Positions 46,149-55,648 of a stretch of 64,000 nucleotides of DNA are shown piece after piece. Under the pieces are notes generated by a model. The model saw nothing but the letters and a program-made list of their open reading frames with translations, was not told where the DNA came from and searched no databases. Both the position numbers and the translations under genes were made by a program. This stretch comes from Sulfuricella denitrificans (GTDB lineage: Bacteria > Pseudomonadota > Gammaproteobacteria > Burkholderiales > Sulfuricellaceae): positions 124,001-188,000 of the forward strand of contig NSJJ01000005.1 of the NCBI GenBank assembly GCA_002632355.1, given 5' to 3'. The first letter of the stretch is position 1, and the number at the start of each line of letters is the position of its first letter.

Positions 46149-46737
46149 CGTTCAGCCACGCCCCAATCACCTGTTCCGCCTCTTCCATGCCCTGATGCTT
46201 CGGACTGGAAAACAACTGGGCGCTGGCACCGGGGTAGATTTCCCGTAAATCCTTATCCACAGAGCGCAGGGCTGCAGTTGCCTGCTGGCGGCTTAACTTG
46301 TCCGACTTGGTCAGCAACACATGCACCGGCTTGCCGGTCGGCCGAAACCACTCCAGCATTTGCCGGTCCAGGTCCGTCATGGGATGACGCGCATCCATGA
46401 TGAGAACCAATCCACACAGGGATGAACGCGTCTGCAAATAGGTGCTTAGAACCGAGCGCCAGTGGAGACGGATTTTCTCCGGCACCTTGGCATAGCCATA
46501 ACCCGGCAAGTCCACCAGGTAACGATCCTCACCCAGACTGAAAAAATTGATCAACTGGGTACGGCCTGGCGTTTTGCTGACAAACGCCAGCCGGTTGCGA
46601 TTGGAAAGGGTGTTGATCGCGCTTGACTTTCCGGCATTGGAGCGTCCGGCAAAAGCCACCTCGCGACCGAACGGCGGAGGCAGATCACGTAAATCATGCG
46701 CAGAAATATGAAACTGGGCGTGCTGAAGTAGAGCCAT
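46132..46737 (-). CDS. engB: EngB/YihA, ribosome-biogenesis GTPase
   Basis: The start [21 protein letters not shown] (46737) fits the family; an in-frame ATG at 46773 adds 12 residues and has a slightly better upstream GAG sequence. The protein of about 201 residues has the P-loop GRSNAGKSS at 31-39, switch residues KTPGRTQ, DLPGYGY (G3) and TKSD (G4). It assists large-subunit assembly. Divergent from the cytochrome c4 gene across about 94 nt. Confidence 0.94.
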   Translation of the reverse strand: MALLQHAQFHISAHDLRDLPPPFGREVAFAGRSNAGKSSAINTLSNRNRLAFVSKTPGRTQLINFFSLGEDRYLVDLPGYGYAKVPEKIRLHWRSVLSTYLQTRSSLCGLVLIMDARHPMTDLDRQMLEWFRPTGKPVHVLLTKSDKLSRQQATAALRSVDKDLREIYPGASAQLFSSPKHQGMEEAEQVIGAWLNEKTPG

Positions 46738-46831
46738 GGAAAAATTTTCTTTGAAAGTGGCATGATAGCTCACTCTTGGTATAGAATTGTCAACTTTAAT
46801 AAGCTCAAGATACAGTTCAAGGAGTCAGAGA

Positions 46832-47452
46832 ATGAAACAAACCATGGCGATGGTGGCGATTGCGGGTGTAATGGCCGCATCTTCAGCGCTGGCGGAAACC
46901 ACCGCCAAGGGTGATCCTGCCAAGGCGCAACAAATCGCAACGACGGTTTGCATTGCATGCCACAATGCCGACGGCAACAGCACTGCGCCTGCCAACCCCA
47001 AACTGGCTGGACAGCATCCTGAATACATCAACAAGCAATTGAGCAACTTCAAATCCGGCGAGCGCAAGAGCGCCATCATGTCAGGCATGGTTGCAACACT
47101 TTCTCCTGAAGACATGAAAAATCTGGGCGCCTACTTCGGCGAGAAGAAAGTTGCTGCCGGTAGCGCCAAGGACAAAAGCCTGGTCGAACTTGGCCAGAAA
47201 ATCTACAAGGGTGGCAACCAGTCCAGCGGCGTTCCAGCCTGTGCCTCTTGCCATGGCCCGAGCGGCGCTGGCATTCCGGTTCAGTTCCCTGCGCTTCACA
47301 GTCAACATGCCGAGTACACACTGGCGCAACTGAAACTCTTCCGCAGCGGCGAACGTGCTAACGATGCCGCAAAGATGATGCGCGTGATCGCTTCCAAGAT
47401 GACCGACCAGGAAATGGCGGCCGTGTCGGAATATATCTCCGGTCTGAACTAA
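46832..47452 (+). CDS. Dihaem cytochrome c4
   Basis: The ATG at 46832 has AAGGAG eight bases upstream. The 206-residue secreted protein has a signal peptide (cleaved near SALA-ETT) and two haem sites, C40-IAC-H44 (CIACH) and CASCH ending at H141, with the cytochrome c4 two-domain pattern and Met ligands in each half (MSGMVATLSPEDM and MMRVIASKM). It is a periplasmic electron carrier to terminal oxidases. Confidence 0.94.
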   Translation: MKQTMAMVAIAGVMAASSALAETTAKGDPAKAQQIATTVCIACHNADGNSTAPANPKLAGQHPEYINKQLSNFKSGERKSAIMSGMVATLSPEDMKNLGAYFGEKKVAAGSAKDKSLVELGQKIYKGGNQSSGVPACASCHGPSGAGIPVQFPALHSQHAEYTLAQLKLFRSGERANDAAKMMRVIASKMTDQEMAAVSEYISGLN

Positions 47453-47481
47453 TATAACCTGCGGGAAACCGTAAACAGATT

Positions 47482-47507
47482 AAGGGTGGCGCAAGTCACC
47501 CTTTTTT
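47482..47507 (+). terminator. Rho-independent terminator after cytochrome c4
   Basis: AAGGGTG / CACCCTT with an 8-nt loop is followed by TTTTTT. It separates the abundant cytochrome from the downstream maturation genes, whose start lies just beyond or inside the T-run. Confidence 0.88.
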
Positions 47508-47511
47508 GTCT

Positions 47512-49575
47512 GTGCCATTCCTCAATATCGTGAACCATCCCAACTCATCCCACCGCAATCCGGCCCAGAACCTGTATGAACTTCTGAGTTCGATGCGCTT
47601 TGCCATCAGCCTGCTCACTGTGCTGGCGATCGCCTCGATCATCGGAACCGTGCTCAAGCAAAATGAGCCGTATCCAAATTACATCATGCAGTTTGGCCAG
47701 TTCTGGTTCCAGACTTTCGAAATGCTGGGCCTTTACGACGTTTACCATTCAAGCTGGTTCCTGACCATTCTGGCTTTCCTGATCCTTTCCACCAGCTTGT
47801 GCATTTACCGTAACACGCCATTGATGCTGCGCGAAATGCGCTCCTTCCGTGAACACGCCACAGAAAATTCCCTTCGAGCCTTTTCCCATCAGGCCGAATA
47901 TACGACTAGCCTGCCTGCTGACACGCTGACCCACAGGCTCGGCAAATATCTGCTCGGCCAGGGTTTCCGCGCGAAGCTGGGCGCACCCGGCGAATCCGGG
48001 GACATTCTGATCGCAGCAAAGTCAGGCAGCTACCACCGCATCGGCTACTTACTGACACACACGGCCATCGTGGTGATTTGTTTGGGCGGCCTGATAGACG
48101 GCAATATTCCACTCAAGGCACAGCAACTGCTGGGCTGGAAAAAAATCGAAACCCGGGATATTCCTGAAAGAGAGGTTTCCGCCGCCAGTCGTCTGTCACC
48201 TGCAAACCTGTCATTCCGCGGCGGCGTGACGATCCCGGAAGGCGCCGGGGCCGACGTCATCTTTATTAATATTGCCGATGGCTATCTGGTGCAGGATCTG
48301 CCATTCGATATCATGCTGAAGAAATTCCGGGTGGAGCATTACCCCACCGGACAGCCAAAATCCTTCGAAAGCGATATCACGCTGATAGACAAAGCCACCA
48401 AAGAAAGCGTTTCCCGCACCATAAGCGTCAACCACCCGCTGGTTTACAAGGGTATTGCGATTTATCAGGCCAGCTTCGGCGATGGCGGCACACGTCTGAG
48501 CATGAAGGGCTGGAATCTCTTCAGCCCGACCGATCAGCCCTTTGATATGAAGGGGGCTGTCAAACAGGACACCAAACTTTCCAACGGCGGAGCCACTTAC
48601 ACGGTCGAATTCACCGAATTCCGCAAATTCAACATCGAAAATTTTGCCGGTGAAGATGGCGGCACAAGTGCGATGGATAACCTGAACAAGTTCTTCCAGA
48701 CCGGCAGCACCAAACGTGCGCAAAAAGATCTGCGCAATGTGGGGCCCAGCTTCCAGTACAAGATTCGCGATGCCCAGGGCCAGGCGCGCGAGTATTTCAA
48801 CTACATGCTACCCATCCAGTTTGAAGACCGCTGGTATCTGCTCTCGGGCATGCGCATGGCGCCCAACGAACCATTCCGCTACATCCGCTTCCCTCTCGAC
48901 AGGCAAAGCAATATTGACGGCTTCATGCGCCTGCGCGCCGTCCTGCTGGACAAACAGACCCATCCGGAAATCGCACGCCATTTTGCTGAATTTGCCTTGC
49001 AGGGCGAAAAAACCGACCCTGCGCTGCGTGCCAAACTGGTGGATAGCACAATCAGGATTCTTGACGTATTTGCCAGCGGCGGCTACGAAGCCATGGCAAA
49101 GCTCATTGAAAAAAGCGTTCCCGCCGCGGAACAGGACAAAGTGGCCCAGACATACCTCAAAATACTTGAAAGTTCGACGCTTTCCGCCTGGCGCATTGCC
49201 CAGTCCCGCATCGGCCAGCCTGTCGTCATGGATGAGATCACGCAGGGCTTCGTGCGTGACAGCCTCAATTCGGTTAGCGACCTGTTTTCCTACGGCGCGC
49301 CCGTTTATCTCCAGCTCGCTGAATTCGACGAAGTCATGGCAAGCGGGTTGCAACTCACCCGTTCTCCCGGCAAGAATATTGTCTATGGCGGATCGGCACT
49401 GCTGGTACTCGGCGTATTTTTCATGTTCTATATCAGGGAACGCCGCGTCTGGCTGCTGGTCCAACCTCGACTCGGAACAGTATTATTTGCGACTTCCACC
49501 AATCGCAAGACGATGGACTTCGAGCAGGAGTTCAACCGACACAAGACGCACCTGATTGTGCTCTTAAAGGAATGA
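47512..49575 (+). CDS. resB: ResB/Ccs1, cytochrome c maturation (System II) protein
   Basis: The frame encodes about 687 residues with three N-terminal membrane segments (around 28-50, 75-95 and 170-190), a large periplasmic domain and a C-terminal membrane segment near 630-650. LYELLSSMRFAISLLTVLAIASIIGTVLKQNEPYPNY is the ResB signature. With CcsA it exports haem and attaches it to CXXCH. The start is ambiguous: GTG 47512, a TTG at 47506 inside the terminator T-run, or GTG 47530; none has a clear ribosome site. Confidence 0.93.
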   Translation: MPFLNIVNHPNSSHRNPAQNLYELLSSMRFAISLLTVLAIASIIGTVLKQNEPYPNYIMQFGQFWFQTFEMLGLYDVYHSSWFLTILAFLILSTSLCIYRNTPLMLREMRSFREHATENSLRAFSHQAEYTTSLPADTLTHRLGKYLLGQGFRAKLGAPGESGDILIAAKSGSYHRIGYLLTHTAIVVICLGGLIDGNIPLKAQQLLGWKKIETRDIPEREVSAASRLSPANLSFRGGVTIPEGAGADVIFINIADGYLVQDLPFDIMLKKFRVEHYPTGQPKSFESDITLIDKATKESVSRTISVNHPLVYKGIAIYQASFGDGGTRLSMKGWNLFSPTDQPFDMKGAVKQDTKLSNGGATYTVEFTEFRKFNIENFAGEDGGTSAMDNLNKFFQTGSTKRAQKDLRNVGPSFQYKIRDAQGQAREYFNYMLPIQFEDRWYLLSGMRMAPNEPFRYIRFPLDRQSNIDGFMRLRAVLLDKQTHPEIARHFAEFALQGEKTDPALRAKLVDSTIRILDVFASGGYEAMAKLIEKSVPAAEQDKVAQTYLKILESSTLSAWRIAQSRIGQPVVMDEITQGFVRDSLNSVSDLFSYGAPVYLQLAEFDEVMASGLQLTRSPGKNIVYGGSALLVLGVFFMFYIRERRVWLLVQPRLGTVLFATSTNRKTMDFEQEFNRHKTHLIVLLKE

Positions 49576-49581
49576 TGCCTA

Positions 49582-50736
49582 ATGGAACTGACGGAAAAGA
49601 CACTCGACTATAACGCCCGCACTTCCCTTCTCAAATCCCTGTCGTGGTTTGACTGGCTGTATGCTCTGGTGCTGGCTGGCGGAAGCATTTACGCATTTCA
49701 GCTCTATGGCAATTACATGGACGCCTACGAAAAGGGCATCCTGTTTCTTGCCGCTGCGGGCATGATCTGGCAGGGGTGGTTCTGGAAACCCTTCAGAGTT
49801 TTGTTGCTGGCCGTTGCCATTCTGAGCCTGTTCGGCATCAGCCAGTATCACGGCCAGCTGGCACGTGCGGAGCAGACCTTCTTCCTCAAGTTCTTCTTCG
49901 GCAGCCAGACCGCCATTATGTGGATGAGCGCCCTGTTCGTACTTGCCACCGCCAGCTACTGGTTCGCCCTGCTGACCCGCTCTGGCTTTACCGCCCGGGT
50001 ATCCAGCGCCATTACCTGGAGTGCGGTGGTGATGGGCCTGGTCGGCCTGATGACGCGCTGGTATGAATCCTACCTGATCAGCCCGGATGTCGGCCACATC
50101 CCGATCAGCAATCTGTACGAAGTATTCATCCTGTTCTCCATCCTTACCGCGATGATGTATCTCTATTACGAACTGCGCTACCAGAACCGCCAACTGGGCG
50201 CCTTTGTGCTGCTGGTGATCAGTGCCGCAGTGGGTTTCCTGCTGTGGTACACCTTCGACCGCCAGGCACATGAAATCCAGCCGCTGGTTCCGGCACTGCA
50301 ATCCTACTGGATGAAAATTCACGTTCCTGCGAATTTCATCGGCTATGGCGCTTTCGCGCTTGCCGCCATGGTCGGGGTGGCTTACCTCCTCGCCAGCAAG
50401 GGCATTCTGACGACCCGCCTGCCGGCACCAGAACTGCTCGATGACCTGATGTATAAATCCATCGCCATCGGTTTTGCCCTCTTCACCATCGCCACCATCC
50501 TTGGCGCCATGTGGGCGGCTGAAGCCTGGGGCGGTTACTGGTCATGGGACCCAAAGGAAACCTGGGCGCTGATCGTATGGTTGAATTATGCCGCCTGGCT
50601 TCATCTGCGTTTGGTCAAGGGCCTGCGTGGTCCACTGCTGGCATGGTGGGCGGTCATCGGACTGTTCGTGACGGTATTCGCATTTCTGGGTGTCAACATG
50701 TTCCTTTCCGGGTTACACTCGTACGGCACACTTTAG
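49582..50736 (+). CDS. ccsA: CcsA/ResC-type haem handling protein
   Basis: The 384-residue polytopic membrane protein (about eight segments) has the WWD-like motif WAAEAWGGYWSWDPKETWALIVWL (about 313-336) and flanking conserved histidines, which bind haem for transfer to apocytochromes. It starts 6 nt after the resB stop and forms the System II synthetase with it. Confidence 0.95.
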   Translation: MELTEKTLDYNARTSLLKSLSWFDWLYALVLAGGSIYAFQLYGNYMDAYEKGILFLAAAGMIWQGWFWKPFRVLLLAVAILSLFGISQYHGQLARAEQTFFLKFFFGSQTAIMWMSALFVLATASYWFALLTRSGFTARVSSAITWSAVVMGLVGLMTRWYESYLISPDVGHIPISNLYEVFILFSILTAMMYLYYELRYQNRQLGAFVLLVISAAVGFLLWYTFDRQAHEIQPLVPALQSYWMKIHVPANFIGYGAFALAAMVGVAYLLASKGILTTRLPAPELLDDLMYKSIAIGFALFTIATILGAMWAAEAWGGYWSWDPKETWALIVWLNYAAWLHLRLVKGLRGPLLAWWAVIGLFVTVFAFLGVNMFLSGLHSYGTL

Positions 50737-50749
50737 ACGAGGGGATACC

Positions 50750-51370
50750 GTGAACCGGCCTGTCCTTGCCATTCTGGCATTATCTTCTACCTGCTCGGCC
50801 TTTGCCGCGCCACCGGTTGCCGGTGACGCAAAAAAGGGGGCGGCTATCGCTTCTCAGGTTTGCTTTGCCTGTCACGGCGCGGATGGCAACGGCATCACGC
50901 CACCAAATCCGGAATATCCGAAACTTGCCGCCAAACAGCCAGAGTACCTGCTCAAACAGCTTAAGGATTTCAAGACTGGCAAGCGCAAGAACGACATCAT
51001 GGCCGGGATGGTTGCCAATCTGAGCCCGGATGACATGACCAATCTGGCGCTTCATTTTTCTGCGCAGAAAAACAAACCCAATGTCGTCAAAAACCCGGAA
51101 CTGCTCGATTTCGGCAAGAAATTCTACGCAGAAGGAAATCCCGACCTGGGCGTGCCGGCCTGCGCAGGCTGTCACCAGCCGGATGCCGGTGGCACCAGTA
51201 CCTATCCGCATCTGGCAGGACAACATGCCAGCTATGTCCACCTGCAACTGAAACGTTTTGCCAGCGGCGAGCGGGACAATGATCGCGGCCTGGTGATGCA
51301 GTCCCTTGCCTTACGAATGACTGAGCAGGAAATGAAAGCGGTTTCCGAATACATCACCAGCCTGAAGTAA
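50750..51370 (+). CDS. Dihaem cytochrome c, c4-like
   Basis: I choose the GTG at 50750 with GAGGGGA upstream, giving a signal peptide (about 1-20, cleaved near FAA-PP). Haem sites CFACH (C38-H42) and CAGCH lie in two homologous halves; about 206 residues. It resembles the first cytochrome c4 of the cluster and probably shares electron-carrier duty. It is 13 nt after ccsA and 20 nt before the next cytochrome. Confidence 0.92.
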   Translation: MNRPVLAILALSSTCSAFAAPPVAGDAKKGAAIASQVCFACHGADGNGITPPNPEYPKLAAKQPEYLLKQLKDFKTGKRKNDIMAGMVANLSPDDMTNLALHFSAQKNKPNVVKNPELLDFGKKFYAEGNPDLGVPACAGCHQPDAGGTSTYPHLAGQHASYVHLQLKRFASGERDNDRGLVMQSLALRMTEQEMKAVSEYITSLK

Positions 51371-51390
51371 CCTGAGGAAGGGGTTTCACG

Positions 51391-52098
51391 ATGAGAACAA
51401 CATTTCTGGCCAGTCTTTCCCTGACTCTTGTCATGCTTTCATCCGCCCATGCGGCGCCCCCCAAACAGCCCAGGGCTCCCGGCATCGAGTCTCCGGATTA
51501 TGTATGGGAAGCACAGTCAGCCGAAGAAGCGCAACTGCTGAAAATGAAAGGCGACGTGGCGCGCGGAAAAATTGCCTATCAGGTCTGCCAGGGATGCCAC
51601 AAGCCAGACGCCTCCGGTTTGCCGGATGGCACTTACCCTCAACTGGCGGGACAGCACACCACGGTACTGATCAAGCAGATGTCCGATGTGCGCGAGGGGA
51701 GACGCGACAATCCGAAAATGTTTCCTTTTGCCGGCAAGCACGTCGTAGACACCCAGGAAGTAGCCGATATAGCTGCCTATATCAGCAGCCTTCCGCTACC
51801 GGGCAACAACGACAAGGGCCCTGGCAGCGATCTTCCCCGGGGCAAAACGCTTTACGAGAAGGATTGCGCGACCTGTCACGGTGACCGGGGCGAAGGAAAC
51901 GCCAGTAAGTTTTATCCCGTCACCAACGGTCAGCACTATCGCTACATGGTGCGCCAGATCGTGGCGATCCGGGATGGCGCCCGCCGCAACGCCAACCCGA
52001 AAATGGTCAGGGTGGTGAAAAACTATTCTGCAAGCGATATCGGCGCAGTGGCAGATTACATTTCCCGAATCGGACTTCAGGGAAAAGCAGCGAAGTAA
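51391..52098 (+). CDS. Dihaem cytochrome c
   Basis: The 235-residue protein has a signal peptide (cleaved near SAHA-AP) and two haem motifs, CQGCH and CATCH, in c4-like halves, with extra sequence at the N-terminus before the first. A strong GAGGAAGGGG site precedes the ATG. Role probably electron transfer, partner unknown. It ends 6 nt from the convergent dsrS-like gene without a visible terminator. Confidence 0.9.
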   Translation: MRTTFLASLSLTLVMLSSAHAAPPKQPRAPGIESPDYVWEAQSAEEAQLLKMKGDVARGKIAYQVCQGCHKPDASGLPDGTYPQLAGQHTTVLIKQMSDVREGRRDNPKMFPFAGKHVVDTQEVADIAAYISSLPLPGNNDKGPGSDLPRGKTLYEKDCATCHGDRGEGNASKFYPVTNGQHYRYMVRQIVAIRDGARRNANPKMVRVVKNYSASDIGAVADYISRIGLQGKAAK

Positions 52099-52104
52099 GC
52101 GCGA

Positions 52105-53223
52105 CTAACCTGCTGAACGAAGTACGGCCAGCTGCTCCATCACCGGTTCACTCACGGGTTCCAGCTTGCGCCGCATCAAAGAGCCGATTGCAGTGGTACG
52201 CACCAGAATTGGCGCCACACTGAATTCGCCCACTTCCGACAATGCCAGTAAACTCTTTATCTCCGGACGCAGTGCCGGGACCGCGAAAAGCAACTCGGCC
52301 AGCTCTGCGTCGGGATACGATAATCGGGTATCTGCCTGAGTCAGTGCTTCATCCGGCTTGAACTCATGACCAGCATCCTGGCGCAATACGCCAAAATACG
52401 CGCCTATCGTACGAAATATGGAACGCGCCACATCCTGGTCTGAAGGATGCTCCAGTACTTCACCGCATGCAGCAAGAAAAGCCTGTCCGGATGCGGTCAA
52501 GACCCGTGCCAACTGACTTGCATATCTGTTCCCGGTTGCCATCAGAGGAGCGAGGAGGGGTTCGAAGCGGCCCCAGTCTGAGCGTGCCTTGCCATCTCTC
52601 GGCAAATCATCCGGCAACGCAGCAAGGAAACCTGCATAGTAGGTATTATCGCTTTTTGCCCGCCCCCACAAACGCTGCATGGCCTGTTCACCAATCAAAC
52701 CGGGCTGCAGCACGATGCGCACGGTATCGATTACCACATGAGGACTGGTTTCGAATGGCAGATACTCCACCAGGTACTCGGCCAGCACCGGACCCATTGC
52801 TCCCTTCGCCACACAGGGCCGCTCCAGCATGCGCCGGGCATTGTCACCACTCTGCATGCACCACCAGGCCAGGCGCGCAAGTTCGTCCGTCAAGCGAGGC
52901 GAATAAGCGACAGAAACCACGGCCTCGGCCTCACCCAGCAGTAACAGTTTGTCAATGTTATCCCCGGAGTTCTGCCCCATCCGCGTCCAGCGCTGAATAT
53001 ACAGAGGATAGCCGCCGGGCGAACCAAGCGCGTGACTAGACAGCATTTCGCGTACCAGACGCAGATATTGCTCCCTGCGCCCTGTCGGGTGCAGCGCAAC
53101 GCGCGCCTCTCCACGTTCGGTCAGGGCATAAAGGGTAAGGCTGTTTTCGTCGATGCGCACTGCCTGCAAATCATGCGTCAGCAGGACATTGAGGCGCAAA
53201 GCGTCTTCGCTGGAGAGTTCCAT
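52105..53223 (-). CDS. dsrS: DsrS-like protein
   Basis: The 372-residue soluble protein without a signal peptide or recognisable catalytic motif resembles what I remember of DsrS, a protein of unknown function first named in the Allochromatium dsr operon (SEDALRLNVLLTHDLQAVRIDE, LLLLGEAEAVVSVAYSPRLTDELARLAWWCM). No other dsr gene is in the window. It follows the VWA-like gene after a terminator-like hairpin. The identification rests on memory of the family and should be treated as tentative. Confidence 0.62.
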   Translation of the reverse strand: MELSSEDALRLNVLLTHDLQAVRIDENSLTLYALTERGEARVALHPTGRREQYLRLVREMLSSHALGSPGGYPLYIQRWTRMGQNSGDNIDKLLLLGEAEAVVSVAYSPRLTDELARLAWWCMQSGDNARRMLERPCVAKGAMGPVLAEYLVEYLPFETSPHVVIDTVRIVLQPGLIGEQAMQRLWGRAKSDNTYYAGFLAALPDDLPRDGKARSDWGRFEPLLAPLMATGNRYASQLARVLTASGQAFLAACGEVLEHPSDQDVARSIFRTIGAYFGVLRQDAGHEFKPDEALTQADTRLSYPDAELAELLFAVPALRPEIKSLLALSEVGEFSVAPILVRTTAIGSLMRRKLEPVSEPVMEQLAVLRSAG

Positions 53224-53285
53224 TTAATCTCGTAAAAAAATAAACCGCGGGGTGCACGGGGGAAAGCCTCTGAACCAAAAACCAA

Positions 53286-53306
53286 AACCACGTGTTCCCC
53301 GTGGTT
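53286..53306 (-). terminator. Hairpin with T-rich tail between the VWA gene and dsrS
   Basis: AACCACG / CGTGGTT with a 7-nt loop is followed on the minus strand by TTGGTTTTTGG. It may terminate the moxR-VWA transcript in part, ahead of dsrS. Confidence 0.55.
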
Positions 53307-53318
53307 AATCTGCCGTTT

Positions 53319-54572
53319 CTAATTCAGTTGTATCCGCTGCCCCCACGGCACCGGCGCCTTGCCCTTGACCAGCCAGAGAGTGGGAAAATCCGGCTCGGCC
53401 CGGGGAAAATCGCCCTCGGCATCGGTGAAGTAGAGCAGCAAGTCCGGTTGTCGTCCAAAGCGGGAAAGCCATTCGAATACCGGCTCGAAACTGGTGCCCC
53501 CCCCGCCCTTGATGTGCTGCGGCAATCTCAATTCCTCCCACGGCTCGAATTCCCACGGCGCGTCTTCCGCCATGGCGGTATCACAGGCCAGCAGCGTCAC
53601 TCTGGCGCGCAACTGGCCCTTGAGCGCGTTCACTTCAGAGAGGAACTGAGACAGCTCTTTTTCCCCAACCGATCCGCTGGTATCCAGCGCCACCACCAGA
53701 TCCACCTGACCGCTGCGCAGGGAAGGAAAAATCACCTGCCCCTCTCTCCGCGAAGGGCGCATATAGCTGTAATCATCACGCGCCATCTGGCTCATGTAGC
53801 GGGCCAGCAACATACGCCATGGCAACTGCGGCTGCAGCAGATGGTCCACCATGCGCGCCAGAGCCCCGCCCATCTTGCCTGCGGCCATGGCCTGCTGGGC
53901 TGCGGCAGCCATGCGCTGCTGCCACTGCTGACCGAGTTCGTCGCGCTCCCTGGCGTTCAGTGGCGGTGGCCTGTCGGCACCGCCTTCCCCTTCCTGTGGA
54001 TCCTGCTGCTGTCCGCCCCCGCTGCCATCGCTATCGTCCTTCTGCTGGCGGCCGCTGCCTCCACCTCCCTCCTGCTGCGGCTCCTGATCGTTTTCGCCCT
54101 CCTGCCCCCCTTCCGACTCATCGCTGTCGTAGAGGTGCTGATCCATGGTCTGATCGGAGTTGTTATCGCCGATACAAGGATAGATTTCCTCCGCGGTCAT
54201 ACCCTCATAGGCATCCAGCAAAAGCACGCCTGGCGGCGGTTTTAAACCGTCCCCCACCAGTAGCGGATTGATGGCATGATCGCAGGCCACGTCCCAGCGA
54301 TGCTTGACGCGGTGCTGGCGACGGGCGAAATGAGAAAGGGCACAGTGGAGCGCCTCGTGCGCCAGCACGAACTGGGTTTCTTCCAGCGTTAGCGCGGCGA
54401 TATAGGCAGGGTTATAGTAAAACTTGCGCGCATCGGTGGCGGATGTGGGACACCATTTTTCGCTTGCCGCCACCATCGGCAGACGCAGGGCCAGCGCGCC
54501 GAGAAAAGGCTTGTCGAGGATCAGCCGGGTGCGCGCGGCAGCCAGCTTGGTTTCGATTGAAGTATCAAACAT
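53319..54572 (-). CDS. VWA-like domain protein with N-terminal putative metallopeptidase domain
   Basis: The 417-residue protein has an N-terminal DUF2201-like part with the zinc motif HEALH (LAHEALHCALSHFARR, about 70-86), a long acidic Gln/Gly/Asp/Ser-rich linker (about 140-205) and a C-terminal VWA-like domain with the metal-site motif DTSGSVG (about 294-300). Such proteins pair with MoxR ATPases and act as metal-dependent chaperones; here the moxR gene is 17 nt upstream. A C8 run (53497-53504) encodes part of GGGGT in the VWA domain. Confidence 0.88.
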   Translation of the reverse strand: MFDTSIETKLAAARTRLILDKPFLGALALRLPMVAASEKWCPTSATDARKFYYNPAYIAALTLEETQFVLAHEALHCALSHFARRQHRVKHRWDVACDHAINPLLVGDGLKPPPGVLLLDAYEGMTAEEIYPCIGDNNSDQTMDQHLYDSDESEGGQEGENDQEPQQEGGGGSGRQQKDDSDGSGGGQQQDPQEGEGGADRPPPLNARERDELGQQWQQRMAAAAQQAMAAGKMGGALARMVDHLLQPQLPWRMLLARYMSQMARDDYSYMRPSRREGQVIFPSLRSGQVDLVVALDTSGSVGEKELSQFLSEVNALKGQLRARVTLLACDTAMAEDAPWEFEPWEELRLPQHIKGGGGTSFEPVFEWLSRFGRQPDLLLYFTDAEGDFPRAEPDFPTLWLVKGKAPVPWGQRIQLN

Positions 54573-54589
54573 TGCATTGGTAACTCAAA

Positions 54590-55636
54590 TCACATCTCGT
54601 ACAGCATGATATCGGCCACCGCATTGGCCCATTGCGAGAACTGCGGCACCTTGAAGAGTTGCTGGCCGATAGCACGGTGCATGTCCGACACCAGCATGAT
54701 ACCCATTTCACGCAGCGGGAAACGGGTAGCGTAATCTAGGATATAGCCTTGCACGGTTGCCGCCTCAGGCACACCTTTGGTACGGATGGCGCGCCCGACC
54801 AGGGCGGAAGCGACCGCGTACTGCAGGTCCACTTCATGCGGCACATCGGTGGCCTCACCGCGTACGATGGCATCAATATCCGGCATCTTGCCCAGGTTAT
54901 CGACAAAAGCATGCAGCTCCAGACCCGCAGCCGGGCCGACACAGGCCTGCAACGAGCCGAGCAGCAGTTCCGGCATATCCCCGAACTTCTGCAGGGCGCG
55001 GTGAGCAAATTCCCAGGAACGCGGCGAAGGAAAAGCCACCGGATTGTGCGCAGGATCGAAATCGAACAGCAATTCGGGACGGAAGCGCAGAAAGGCGATC
55101 AGACGCTCGTCGATGCCGCTATGGAAGGCCCAGGCCACCCAGTCGTCGAGATTGGCCTCCACCTCGAAATGGGAAAAGCGGTTGGCCAGCGGTGCCGGCA
55201 TGGTATAGGTCACGCCGCGGTCGCCCTGGCGGTTGCCGGCGGCGAAAATGGCCCAGCCATCGGGCACGCGGTAATTGCCTAGGCGACGGTCGAGAATAAG
55301 CTGGTAAGCCGCTGCCGAGACACTGGGCGGCGCGGAAGTAATCTCATCGAGAAACAGCACCCCGGCAGGGCCGTGACGCTCGGCATCCGGCAGCATGGCC
55401 GGGATTGCCCACTCCACATGGTCGCCGATGCGGAAGGGGATGCCGCGCAGATCGGAAGGCTCCATCTGCGACAGACGAATATCCACCACCGGGGCGTTGT
55501 GGCGCGCAGCCACCTCGGCGATGATCTGCGACTTGCCCACGCCGGGCGGACCCCACAGCATGACAGGTGTGTGGTGGCCTTCAGCGGCACTGGTAAATTC
55601 CCGATCCAGAATGGTCATCAGTTGCGCTGGGCGCAT
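54590..55636 (-). CDS. MoxR-family AAA ATPase
   Basis: The 348-residue AAA+ protein has Walker A GPPGVGKS (about 29-36), Walker B GVLFLDEI (about 92-99), sensor GNRQGD and a C-terminal helical lid. MoxR ATPases work with VWA proteins such as the next gene in protein or cofactor maturation. It is 12 nt after hemL. Confidence 0.92.
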   Translation of the reverse strand: MRPAQLMTILDREFTSAAEGHHTPVMLWGPPGVGKSQIIAEVAARHNAPVVDIRLSQMEPSDLRGIPFRIGDHVEWAIPAMLPDAERHGPAGVLFLDEITSAPPSVSAAAYQLILDRRLGNYRVPDGWAIFAAGNRQGDRGVTYTMPAPLANRFSHFEVEANLDDWVAWAFHSGIDERLIAFLRFRPELLFDFDPAHNPVAFPSPRSWEFAHRALQKFGDMPELLLGSLQACVGPAAGLELHAFVDNLGKMPDIDAIVRGEATDVPHEVDLQYAVASALVGRAIRTKGVPEAATVQGYILDYATRFPLREMGIMLVSDMHRAIGQQLFKVPQFSQWANAVADIMLYEM

Positions 55637-55648
55637 GTAATCTCCTGT

